DNA from: a virus
IMG/VR virus record: IMGVR_UViG_3300020203_000380
Coordinates: 1 to 21,907 of that record
Length of the DNA stretch: 21,907 nt
Direction: 5' to 3' (one strand)
Shown here piece after piece: positions 7,657 through 14,112 of this stretch. Both the position numbers and the translations under genes were made by a program. How positions within the stretch are numbered: position 1 is the first letter of the stretch; every line of letters starts with the position of its first letter. Below the pieces are notes generated by a model that ran no database searches, was not told the DNA's origin, and saw only the letters and a program-made list of their open reading frames with translations.

Positions 7657-8418
7657 ATGTCTTTCTTCGCCCCGACCTACCTCCCGCCGCAACTCGGCGT
7701 CGCCGAACCGGCCGACTACGACCACGCCGACTCCCTGCGGCGAGTGGTCGTCCGCACGCCCGGCCGCGTCCGCCGCTGGCGGCGGTCCCGGTGGGCCGAC
7801 GAGTTTCGCCTCCTGCGGTTAGAACTCCAGGCGGGCGGGGCGACCGCCCGCGACGCCGTCTCCTGCGTGTCCGCCGTCCTCCGCTGGTACGACTCCGCCG
7901 CCGGCATGTCGGGCGTCCCCGCCGTCTCCTGCGGCGAATCCTTCCGCCGCCACTACGACTGGCTCCGCCGCCTGTCGGCGACCGTCGTCCCGGCGGCATC
8001 CTACTCCGACCGGGACCGGGCCGTCGCCGCGTCCCTCCTCGCCCGCCTGCGGGGGCGGGACTGGGGGGTCGGCACCGGCAACCTGGAAACGTCCGTCAGA
8101 GAGTCCGTCCACCACCTGCACCTGGTCCTGGACGCCCTGTCCCCCCTCAAGACCGACGCCCGCCTCGGCGGGTTCGCCACCTGGGTGTGGCCGCGCCTGG
8201 CCGGCGAGACCTTTCTCATCAACTGGTACGAAGCCGCCTGGGGCCGCGTCCGCCGCTGGGACGGGTGGGCCGGCAGTTTCGCCGCCCTCACGTTTTCCGC
8301 CCGCGGAACGGCGTTTAAATCGACGCTAGACGGGTTCGGGTCCGAGTACGGGGACGCGCGGGCGGGGACGGCCGTACTCCTCGCCCTGGGGATCGACACC
8401 GTGGGAGGCGCAGTATGA
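7657..8418 (+). CDS. Hypothetical protein, 253 aa
   Basis: No family is recognised. ATG 7657 follows GAGAGA at 7645-7650; the same open frame extends upstream into the intergenic element and is not coding there. The protein is rich in Arg, Trp and Ala and looks helical and soluble. Its tryptophans are spaced through the chain (RWRRSRW near the N-terminus; FATWVWPRL and INWYEAAWGRVRRWDGW in the C-terminal half). No nucleotide-binding loop, metal-binding cluster or membrane segment is visible. The stop overlaps the start of a 44-residue ORF (ATGA) that leads to the helicase gene. A replication accessory role, such as helicase loading, is possible from position only. Confidence 0.75.
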   Translation: MSFFAPTYLPPQLGVAEPADYDHADSLRRVVVRTPGRVRRWRRSRWADEFRLLRLELQAGGATARDAVSCVSAVLRWYDSAAGMSGVPAVSCGESFRRHYDWLRRLSATVVPAASYSDRDRAVAASLLARLRGRDWGVGTGNLETSVRESVHHLHLVLDALSPLKTDARLGGFATWVWPRLAGETFLINWYEAAWGRVRRWDGWAGSFAALTFSARGTAFKSTLDGFGSEYGDARAGTAVLLALGIDTVGGAV

Positions 8419-8549
8419 GTGTCTACCATCACCCGGACTGGACGGCGGACGGCGTTTTTATTGAGTTTCGGGAACGCGAAACCGCCATCGACGCCCTGTC
8501 CGCCGCCGTCATCAAGGACGCCCACGCCCGCCCTACCCCCGCCGAATAA
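8415..8549 (+). CDS. Small hypothetical protein, 44 aa
   Basis: ATG 8415 overlaps the preceding stop (ATGA) and the frame runs to TAA at 8547-8549. The product begins MSVYHHPDWTADGVF and ends DAHARPTPAE; it is acidic and soluble in appearance. The third codon positions are GC-rich like those of its neighbours, and the ORF exactly fills most of the gap before the helicase start at 8568. This supports it as a real small gene. Function is unknown. Confidence 0.6.
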   Translation: MSVYHHPDWTADGVFIEFRERETAIDALSAAVIKDAHARPTPAE

Positions 8550-8567
8550 CACGCCGAGAGCATCCGA

Positions 8568-9971
8568 ATGACGGTCACCCCGCGAGACGGTACCGCCTTG
8601 AAGCTGGTCGTCACCGGCATGATCGTGAGCGATCAGGTGCTGGCGAAGCTGGCCGAAGTGTGGAAGAAAGACCTGTTCGGCCAGCGGTGGGCCGACCTGG
8701 TGGGAAGCTGGTGCGTAGACTACTTCCGGCACTACTCCGACGCCCCCCGCGCGCACGTCAAGGACCTGTTTCACATCTGGGCCGAAGACCAGGACGACGC
8801 CGAGACGGAGAGGATGGTGTGGACCTTCCTGGGAGGACTGTCGGACGAGTACGAGGCGGCGGCCATGAACCCGTCGCACGTCCTGGACGTGGCCGGGCGG
8901 GTGATTAACCGGTCGCGGCTCACCCGCATTCGCAACCGGATCGACGCCGCCCTGTCTGCCAACGACCTGGAGCGGGCCGAGGCGGCCGTGGTCGAGTCCC
9001 CCCGCGTGGAGGTCGGCGAGGGGGCCGTGGTGGACGTGTTCGCCAGCAAACGGCTGGTGAAGCAGGCCGTCCTGTCCCGGACGCAGGCCAAACCACTGAT
9101 CGCATTCCCCGGCGCGTTCGGGGCGTTCACGGAGATCCTGTTCGAGGCCGAGTCGTTCGTCGGCTTCGAGGCCCCGGAGAAGAGGGGCAAGTCGTTCTTC
9201 CTCCAAGAGATGGCGTGGCAGGCCGTCCTCCAGGGGCGGCGGGTGGCGTTCTTCTCGTGCGGCGACCTGTCGGAAGTGCAGATGATGCGGCGGCTGGTGA
9301 CGCGCGCCGTCGGTCGCCCCCTCAAGGCCACCAAGCCGACCGAGAAGGTCCGCATTCCGACATTCCTGGAGATGCGGGACGGCGGCCTGCCCGAAGTCAC
9401 CTGGGACTGCAAGGCGTACCCGGAAGACATCGACTGGCGGGCGGCGTGGGCCACCTTCCAGCAGATCACTAAAACCGACTTGCGGGGCGAGCAGGACAAG
9501 TTCCGCCTGTCCACGCACGGCACCGGGACTCTGTCGGTGATCGGCCTGCGGTCGGTCCTCAAGCGGTGGGCGGTGGCGGGCTGGCGGCCGGAGGTCGTCG
9601 TCGTGGACTACGCGGACATCATGGCCCCGCCGCCGGGCACGACGGACGTCCGGGAGGGGATCGACCGGACGTGGATCGAACTCCGGTCGCTGTCCATCGG
9701 GGAACACCTGCTAGTCTTGACGGCGAGCCAGACCAACGCCGCCTCGTACAGCGTGGAGTTGATCGGCAAGGGGAACTTCTCCGGGAGTAAGACGAAGAAC
9801 GCCCACGTCACCGCCATGCTCGGCATCAACCAGTCGCCGGGGGAGAAAGAGCGGGGCGTGTACCGACTCAACCTGCCGGCCGGACGCGACTCGGAGTTCG
9901 GCGAGAGTTCGACGGTCACGGTCGCCGGCTGCCTGTCGGTGGCCAACCCGATCATCCTGTCCAGTTTCTAG
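8568..9971 (+). CDS. DnaB-like replicative DNA helicase, 467 aa
   Basis: This is a RecA-fold ATPase that most likely unwinds DNA at the phage fork. The Walker A loop is APEKRGKS at 202-209, with Ala in the first Gly position, a form allowed by the AxxxxGKS consensus. VVVVDYADIM at 343-352 is the Walker B strand with D347 and matches the DnaB vviDYlqlm pattern. LTASQTN near 384-390 is the following sensor strand. The N-terminal 190 residues are helical and resemble DnaB N-domains in layout only. No zinc finger or primase domain is fused; the primase is at 5881. ATG 8568 begins 18 bases after the small ORF. Confidence 0.87.
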   Translation: MTVTPRDGTALKLVVTGMIVSDQVLAKLAEVWKKDLFGQRWADLVGSWCVDYFRHYSDAPRAHVKDLFHIWAEDQDDAETERMVWTFLGGLSDEYEAAAMNPSHVLDVAGRVINRSRLTRIRNRIDAALSANDLERAEAAVVESPRVEVGEGAVVDVFASKRLVKQAVLSRTQAKPLIAFPGAFGAFTEILFEAESFVGFEAPEKRGKSFFLQEMAWQAVLQGRRVAFFSCGDLSEVQMMRRLVTRAVGRPLKATKPTEKVRIPTFLEMRDGGLPEVTWDCKAYPEDIDWRAAWATFQQITKTDLRGEQDKFRLSTHGTGTLSVIGLRSVLKRWAVAGWRPEVVVVDYADIMAPPPGTTDVREGIDRTWIELRSLSIGEHLLVLTASQTNAASYSVELIGKGNFSGSKTKNAHVTAMLGINQSPGEKERGVYRLNLPAGRDSEFGESSTVTVAGCLSVANPIILSSF

Positions 9972-10000
9972 CGGTCGCCGCCCCCCAGGTGACCTAGACA

Positions 10001-10273
10001 ATTCTCGAAAACCCCCCGTCATCGGCCGCCGCCAAAGGGCCGGGCGTCGTCGTCACCATCATTTCCATCCTGACGACGCGGGCGTCCCGCAAGTCCCCCC
10101 TCACCCGGAAGCAACTGCACGAGTACCTGGTCGCCGCCATCCCCCAGAGGGATCCGGACAAGCTGCTGGCCACGGTGAAGGCTCAGCTTTGCGAATCCGG
10201 CCTGATCTCCCGTGGGGTGGACCTCCGGGGCAACGTGAAGGACGGGTTCTGGATCGCGGCGGCGAAAAAATAG
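10001..10273 (+). CDS. Start-less ORF related to the C-terminal domain of the next gene
   Basis: A frame open after the TAG at 9995-9997 ends with TAG at 10271-10273. It has strongly GC-rich third positions and reads GVVVTIISILTTRASRKSPL, then TVKAQLCESGLISRGVDL and finally GFWIAAAKK. This aligns along its length with the C-terminal domain at residues 209-288 of the next gene (GVIYQIVNYLSK, VNSQINGQL, GFWI), so the two look like paralogues, perhaps winged-helix in type. No in-frame ATG, GTG or TTG precedes the conserved part. AGGTGA at 9987-9992 lies eight bases before ATT 10001, a rare but known initiator. Alternatively this is a 5'-truncated duplicate. Confidence 0.45.
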   Translation: MLENPPSSAAAKGPGVVVTIISILTTRASRKSPLTRKQLHEYLVAAIPQRDPDKLLATVKAQLCESGLISRGVDLRGNVKDGFWIAAAKK

Positions 10274-10310
10274 AAAGAAAGCCGTCAAACTGACTGCCGG
10301 CGCGATGACT
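10264..10310. repeat. 47-base intergenic element, copy B
   Basis: This copy matches 21163-21209 at 41 of 47 positions without gaps. The first 18 bases, GAAAAAATAGAAAGAAAG, are identical and contain the stop codon of the preceding ORF in both copies. Shared CTGCCG and TGACT blocks follow. A GCCG/CGGC stem replaces the stronger hairpin of the other copy. About seven bases further is TAGAGT (10318-10323), comparable to TAGAAT downstream of copy C. Confidence 0.7.
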
Positions 10311-10331
10311 GTAGCTGTAGAGTGTTCAGTC

Positions 10332-10393
10332 CCCCTCCTCCGAAACTCGCGGGAGGGGCCGCGAAACCGCGGGTGGGGCATAACCCCACCCGC
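10332..10393 (+). promoter_or_regulatory. Two tandem hairpins in the leader of the repeat-protein gene
   Basis: CCCCTCC (10332-10338) pairs with GGAGGGG (10352-10358). A second, perfect 10-bp stem is formed by GCGGGTGGGG (10369-10378) and CCCCACCCGC (10384-10393) around CATAA. The second ends 18 bases before ATG 10412. Neither is followed by a T-run, so they more likely stabilise the leader RNA or control translation than terminate transcription. Confidence 0.5.
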
Positions 10394-10411
10394 CTCCTGG
10401 GAGATGGGATC

Positions 10412-11293
10412 ATGGCGAAGACGAAAACGACCTCCGGCCGCGAGCCGCTGGCGTTCGACCGGGCCACGGTCGTGTCGCTGTTCCGGAAGTCCGAGGTGTC
10501 GAAGACCGCCCACAAGGAAACCGACGACTGGCTGGCCCAGAAACTCGGCACCCTCGCCGATCACCTCGACGACGAAGACCTGGCCGACTTGGAAAAGAAG
10601 GACGAAGACCTTCACGAAGCGGCCGTGGCCGCGATGGAAGAGGTGGCGGCGGGCGGGTCGGTCGTGGTCGTGTCCGACACGGACACCGAAGACGACGCCG
10701 ACGATGCCGACACCGAAGCCGAAGCCGAAGCCGACGATGCCGACACCGAAGCCGAGGAGCCGGTGGTCCCGGCGAAGCCCGCCGCGAAGAAGACGGTCCC
10801 GGCGAAGCCCGCCGCTAAGACGCCGGTCAAGGCCCCCAAGAAGCCCGCTCCCCCGGTCGAGGACGACGAGGACGACGAAGACGACGAGGACGACGAGCCG
10901 GTGCCCGTCCCGGCGAAGGGCGGCAAGAAGCCGGTGCCCGTCCCGGCGAAGGGCGGCAAGAAGACGGTCCCGGTCAAGCCCGCCGCGAAGAAGCCGGCCA
11001 AGGAAGCCGCCGCCCCCAAGAAGCCGCGGAAGTCGGGGGTCATCTATCAGATCGTGAACTACCTGTCGAAGGCGTCCGCCGCTAAGCCGGTCACGAAGGC
11101 GACGATCATCGTCGCCCTGGGCAAGAAGTTCGGCGCGGAGCGGACCGTCGAGGGAATGACGGTGACGGTCAACTCTCAAATCAACGGTCAGTTGAAGGCC
11201 AACTGGGGCGTCCAGTTGGGCAAGAAGGAGATGAAGTCGGGCGAGCGGGGCTTCTGGATCGACGACCTGGGGAACTACACGCTCGAAGACTGA
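10412..11293 (+). CDS. Acidic and Lys/Ala/Pro-rich repeat protein with conserved C-terminal domain, 293 aa
   Basis: Function is not known. Residues 1-80 are helical and charged. Residues 88-117 are an acidic Asp/Glu/Ala/Thr tract. Residues 118-208 alternate basic repeats (VPAKPAAKKT twice; PVPVPAKGGKK twice) with the acidic block DDEDDEDDEDDE at 151-162. The basic repeats recall the tails of bacterial histone H1-like proteins. Residues 209-288 form a compact domain ending GERGFWIDDLGN, paralogous to the ORF at 10001-10273 and possibly a winged helix. ATG 10412 has GGGAG at 10399-10403. A DNA-binding or genome-organising role is a reasonable inference. The low-complexity part may be an evolving linker. 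Confidence 0.8.
   Translation: MAKTKTTSGREPLAFDRATVVSLFRKSEVSKTAHKETDDWLAQKLGTLADHLDDEDLADLEKKDEDLHEAAVAAMEEVAAGGSVVVVSDTDTEDDADDADTEAEAEADDADTEAEEPVVPAKPAAKKTVPAKPAAKTPVKAPKKPAPPVEDDEDDEDDEDDEPVPVPAKGGKKPVPVPAKGGKKTVPVKPAAKKPAKEAAAPKKPRKSGVIYQIVNYLSKASAAKPVTKATIIVALGKKFGAERTVEGMTVTVNSQINGQLKANWGVQLGKKEMKSGERGFWIDDLGNYTLED
10766..10825 (+). repeat. Tandem 30-base repeat within the repeat-protein gene
   Basis: Two adjacent copies of a 30-base unit start at 10766 and 10796, each beginning GTCCCGGCGAAGCCCGCCGC and encoding VPAKPAAKKT or VPAKPAAKTP. The copies differ at only a few bases. They keep the reading frame and probably arose by slippage or unequal exchange. Confidence 0.85.
10898..10963 (+). 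repeat. Tandem 33-base repeat within the repeat-protein gene
   Basis: Two adjacent copies of a 33-base unit start at 10898 and 10931, each beginning CCGGTGCCCGTCCCGGCGAA and encoding PVPVPAKGGKK. The two copies read as identical. Such recent duplication suggests that the length of this linker varies among relatives. Confidence 0.85.
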
Positions 11294-11317
11294 CGCACGA
11301 CGCGACCTCGACTACCC

Positions 11318-11348
11318 GCCGCCCGCCGGACCTTTCCCGGCGGGCGGC
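11318..11348 (+). terminator. Perfect 12-bp hairpin before queD
   Basis: GCCGCCCGCCGG (11318-11329) pairs perfectly with CCGGCGGGCGGC (11337-11348) around ACCTTTC. It starts 25 bases after the stop of the repeat-protein gene and ends 34 bases before queD. There is no T-run, so it is a strong RNA hairpin that may end or punctuate transcription ahead of the 7-deazaguanine genes. Confidence 0.6.
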
Positions 11349-11382
11349 TGCCGTTCACGCCCCACTCCCCCACGGAAAACCT

Positions 11383-11814
11383 ATGGTTAGCAGCCACGCG
11401 ATCACCCGCCGGTTGGAGTTCGACGCCGGCCACCGGGTCTACGGGCACGAAGGGAAGTGCAATCACTTACACGGTCACCGGTACGTCGCCGAGATCACCG
11501 TTCAGTCGCGGACGCTCGACGGCATCGGCCGCGTGGTGGACTTCGGGGTCGTGAAGAAAAAGGTCGGCACCTGGATCGACCGCGAGTGGGATCACAACGT
11601 ACTGCTCAACGTCGGCGATCCGCTGATGCAGGACCGGGAATTCTGGGCCAAGAACGGCCGCTTCCCGTTCGTCCTTGCGGAGAACCCGACGGCCGAAGTC
11701 ATGGCGGCGTACCTGTTCGGAGTGGCACAAAGCCTCCTTCCCGAACTGATCGTGTCGAAGGTGCGCATCTACGAGACGCCGAACTGCTGGGCCGATTACC
11801 CCACCAACTCCTAA
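11383..11814 (+). CDS. queD: 6-carboxytetrahydropterin synthase QueD, 143 aa
   Basis: QueD converts 7,8-dihydroneopterin triphosphate, made by FolE, to 6-carboxy-5,6,7,8-tetrahydropterin, the second step towards preQ0. Zinc ligands are visible as H17 in FDAGHRV and H30 and H32 in CNHLHGHRY, with C26 the catalytic cysteine. Also present are D70-H71 in WDHN, the PTAE motif (102-105) and E131 in IYETP. The 143-aa length fits the family. The related eukaryotic pyruvoyl-tetrahydropterin synthases share the fold, but the adjacent queE and queC make QueD the natural assignment. ATG 11383 has only a weak GGA upstream. queE follows after 12 bases. Confidence 0.95.
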   Translation: MVSSHAITRRLEFDAGHRVYGHEGKCNHLHGHRYVAEITVQSRTLDGIGRVVDFGVVKKKVGTWIDREWDHNVLLNVGDPLMQDREFWAKNGRFPFVLAENPTAEVMAAYLFGVAQSLLPELIVSKVRIYETPNCWADYPTNS

Positions 11815-11826
11815 CAGGAGGCTGTC

Positions 11827-12609
11827 GTGACGACTCCCTTAGTGGTGCTGAACGAACAACCCGTCAGTCCCGTCGTCCCCCTGACCGACCCGCCGACCCT
11901 CTCCGTGGTCGGCTCTCCCTGGCTGACCATCCAGGGAGAAGGGCCGCTCGCCGGCACCCGCGCCGTGTTCGTGCGACTGGCCGGATGTACACTTAGGTGC
12001 TTGACCTGCGACACCGACTATACGACGGACGCCAGAGACGTGGCGGTCGAATCCCTGGCCGCCACGGTTAACCTGCTCATGATCGGGGCCGACAGGTGGG
12101 GCGACGTTGCCGGCGGCGACCGCTGGAAAATCCTGGCCAACCGCTCGGTCGTCGTCATCACGGGCGGCGAGCCGATGCGACAGGAAGCCCTGGTGCCGTT
12201 CGTCCGCCACCTCACCCTCGACTACGGTCTGGCCGTGCAGATCGAGACGAACGGCACCCTGGGGCTGGAAGACCTGCCGTGGCTGAGCGACAAGTTGTCG
12301 GTCGTCGTGTCGCCGAAGGCGTCGTACATCCACCCGCTCATCCGGGAGTACGCGACGGCGTACAAGTTCGTGGTCACCGCCGACAAGATCGACATGGCTC
12401 GCGGTCTGCCCACGGTCGTACTGGGGCGGCCGGTGAAGTTCACGTTCGACATGCTGGGAGACACCAGTCGTCGGCAGATTTACGTCCAGCCCGAAGACGC
12501 GCAGGACGACGAGCAGAACGCCAAGAACCTGAAAGCGGCCCTGTGGGTGGTCGAGACGTTCGGCCACCGCTTGTCGGTGCAGACGCACAAAATGATCGGT
12601 GTCCCCTGA
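11827..12609 (+). CDS. queE: 7-carboxy-7-deazaguanine synthase QueE, 260 aa (radical SAM)
   Basis: QueE is a radical SAM enzyme that contracts the pterin ring to give 7-carboxy-7-deazaguanine. The iron-sulfur motif CxxxCxxC is present as C54, C58 and C61 in GCTLRCLTCDTDY. The substrate loop IQGEGPLAGTRAVFVRLAG precedes it, GGEP (113-116) binds SAM, an IETNG strand follows, and the C-terminus LSVQTHKMIGVP is characteristic of the family. GTG 11827 has a full AGGAGG at 11816-11821, the clearest ribosome site in the window. The first 25 residues are a proline- and valine-rich extension not needed by the fold. A strong hairpin follows the gene. Confidence 0.95.
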   Translation: MTTPLVVLNEQPVSPVVPLTDPPTLSVVGSPWLTIQGEGPLAGTRAVFVRLAGCTLRCLTCDTDYTTDARDVAVESLAATVNLLMIGADRWGDVAGGDRWKILANRSVVVITGGEPMRQEALVPFVRHLTLDYGLAVQIETNGTLGLEDLPWLSDKLSVVVSPKASYIHPLIREYATAYKFVVTADKIDMARGLPTVVLGRPVKFTFDMLGDTSRRQIYVQPEDAQDDEQNAKNLKAALWVVETFGHRLSVQTHKMIGVP

Positions 12610-12623
12610 GAATTCAGTAAAAC

Positions 12624-12667
12624 TGACGCCGCCCGCGACGACTTTAAGTTCGTCGCGGGCGGCGTCA
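12624..12667. terminator. Very strong 18-bp hairpin between queE and queC
   Basis: The stem GACGCCGCCCGCGACGA (12625-12641) pairs perfectly with TCGTCGCGGGCGGCGTC (12650-12666), with one more T-A pair outside it. An A-run (GTAAAAC) lies before and CATTT after, so it could work as an intrinsic terminator in both directions. It is unexpected inside a biosynthetic operon and implies attenuation, partial read-through or a new promoter for queC. The 5' arm and loop resemble the intergenic element at 21163-21220. Confidence 0.75.
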
Positions 12668-12700
12668 TTTCCGTCCGCCCTAACCCACCGAGGACGACCA

Positions 12701-13423
12701 ATGTCGAAGGTCAGAGCGGTCATAGCCCTGAGCGGCGGTCTCGATTCGACCGTGGCCCTGGCCATGACCATGGAAACCCAGAAACTCAAGCCGGACGAGA
12801 TGATCGCCGTCACCTTCTACTACGGCTCCAAGCACGGCGTGTGGGAGACCAGGGCGGCCGAGAAGGTGCGCCAGTTCTACGGCATCCCGGCGGTGACGAA
12901 TCACCTCAAGATAGACCTGTCGGCGTCGCTGGCGGCGGCGGCTAAGGTGTCGTCCCTGGGGGCGACGAACCCGGCCGCGATCCCGGAGGGCCACTACAAC
13001 GACGAGACCATGAGGAGTACGGTCGTCCCCGGCCGCAACCTGATGTTCCTGTCGGTCTTGTCGTCGGTGGCCGAAGCGTCACTGGGCGGGATGCGGCAGG
13101 AAGGCACTGTGATGGTCGTCCTCGGCGTTCACCAGGGAGACCATCACATCTACCCGGACTGCCGGCCGGAGTTCGTCCGCGCGGCCGGCGAAGCCGTGTG
13201 CGAATCGACGGATTATTCCGTCGGCCTGTACACCCCCCTGTTGAACATGGACAAGGCGGACATCGTGCGGGCGGGCATCGCCTTGAAGGTGCCCTTCCAG
13301 CATACTCGCACCTGCTACAAGAATCAGGAACGGTCGTGCGGCAAGTGCGGCTCCTGCGTCGAGCGGCTGGAAGCCTTCGCCGCCAACGGCGTCACCGATC
13401 CCATCCTGTACGAGGTGCAGTAA
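12701..13423 (+). CDS. queC: 7-cyano-7-deazaguanine synthase QueC, 240 aa
   Basis: QueC uses ATP and ammonia to convert 7-carboxy-7-deazaguanine to preQ0. The ATP PP-loop is SGGLDST at 11-17. Four zinc cysteines close the protein: C205, C213, C216 and C219 in CYKNQERSCGKCGSC. PGRNLMFLSVLSSVAEASLG (110-129) and GVHQGDHHIYPDCRPEF are standard family segments. Length matches the usual 220-240. ATG 12701 has GAGGA at 12690-12694; the frame stays open further upstream across the hairpin, which is not coding. folE starts at the base after the stop, so the two are co-translated. No glutamine amidotransferase domain is fused, which argues against a Gat-QueC type. Confidence 0.96.
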   Translation: MSKVRAVIALSGGLDSTVALAMTMETQKLKPDEMIAVTFYYGSKHGVWETRAAEKVRQFYGIPAVTNHLKIDLSASLAAAAKVSSLGATNPAAIPEGHYNDETMRSTVVPGRNLMFLSVLSSVAEASLGGMRQEGTVMVVLGVHQGDHHIYPDCRPEFVRAAGEAVCESTDYSVGLYTPLLNMDKADIVRAGIALKVPFQHTRTCYKNQERSCGKCGSCVERLEAFAANGVTDPILYEVQ

Positions 13424-14002
13424 ATGACCAGCGGTAACCTCGTAGCTGGCATCGAAGAGTTCATGCGATACCGCATTCCCGACTTCGACGACCGGAAGGA
13501 CTTGAAGGCTACGCCGGAGCGCGTGTACGAAGCCCTCCTACAGATGACTTCGGGGCACGACGACCGCGAGTGGGATGTCGAGCAACTACTCCGACTGTTC
13601 CCGATCCAGTGCGACGAGATGGTTCTCGTCCGCGGCATCCAGTTCGCCAGTCTGTGCGAACACCATCTGATGCCGTTCTTCGGCGAAGCCCACGTTGCCT
13701 ACCTGCCCGACCCGGCGCGTGGTGTGGTGGGACTGAGCAAGCTGTCCCGTCTGGTCAGCGTGTACGCCAAACGGCTTCAAGTCCAGGAGAGACTGACCGT
13801 AAACATCACCGGGGCACTCGACCGGTACGTCACGACCAGAGGATCGGCGTGCGTCATCCGGGCCACGCACGGGTGCATGTCTTGTCGAGGAGTGAACCAG
13901 CCGATGGCCGACACCATCACGTCGTCGCTAACCGGTCATTTCCGGGTTTCGGAAGTGCGTGCCGAACTGCTGTCGCTGATCGGTGATCTTCGGCACGCCT
14001 GA
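13424..14002 (+). CDS. folE: GTP cyclohydrolase I FolE, 192 aa
   Basis: FolE converts GTP to 7,8-dihydroneopterin triphosphate, the entry step for both folate and 7-deazaguanine synthesis; the adjacent que genes point to the latter. The signature SLCEHHLMPF gives zinc ligands C78 and H81, with C151 in HGCMSC as the third. GLSKLSRLVSVYAKRLQVQE (103-122) and RGVNQP are further hallmarks. At 192 aa it is a little shorter than E. coli FolE, mainly at the N-terminus. The start abuts the queC stop with no spacer. Carrying its own FolE would let the phage bypass host control of GTP entry into the pathway. Confidence 0.96.
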   Translation: MTSGNLVAGIEEFMRYRIPDFDDRKDLKATPERVYEALLQMTSGHDDREWDVEQLLRLFPIQCDEMVLVRGIQFASLCEHHLMPFFGEAHVAYLPDPARGVVGLSKLSRLVSVYAKRLQVQERLTVNITGALDRYVTTRGSACVIRATHGCMSCRGVNQPMADTITSSLTGHFRVSEVRAELLSLIGDLRHA

Positions 14003-14019
14003 TAGCCGTTCTTTCGGGC

Positions 14020-14066
14020 GCGGGAAAGGGCGTCTCACGGCCGATTTAAGACACGATCTTTCCCGC
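14020..14066 (+). promoter_or_regulatory. Long-range hairpin after folE
   Basis: GCGGGAAAG (14020-14028) pairs perfectly with CTTTCCCGC (14058-14066). A short inner GTCT/AGAC stem is possible in the loop, and the outer arms extend past one mismatch. It lies in the 110-base gap between folE and the next gene and is followed by A/C-rich sequence, not a T-run. It may separate the preQ0 genes from the dpdA unit. I could not recognise a known preQ1 riboswitch fold in it. Confidence 0.4.
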
Positions 14067-14112
14067 CCCACTAAAACCCAAAACGGCCGCAAAAGCCGAA
14101 GGATAGGCCGCT

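Noticed and set aside
8001-9707. 568-codon open frame on the minus strand
   Set aside because: It lies antisense to the unknown gene and the DnaB-like helicase, shows no recognisable motif, and is explained by GC-rich third positions that suppress stop codons on the opposite strand.
10766-10963. Tandem repeats considered as a possible CRISPR array
   Set aside because: Units are adjacent with no spacers, keep one reading frame and encode PAKPAAKK-type repeats.
10019-11179. 386-codon minus-strand frame rich in Gly, Leu, Arg and Asp
   Set aside because: It is the antisense of the Lys/Ala/Pro repeats; its low-complexity sequence mirrors those repeats and has no independent support.
11294-11382. 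Possible preQ1 riboswitch ahead of queD
   Set aside because: Only a simple 12-bp hairpin is seen. No recognisable compact H-type pseudoknot with an A-rich tail was found, and riboswitch control of phage preQ0 genes is not otherwise supported.
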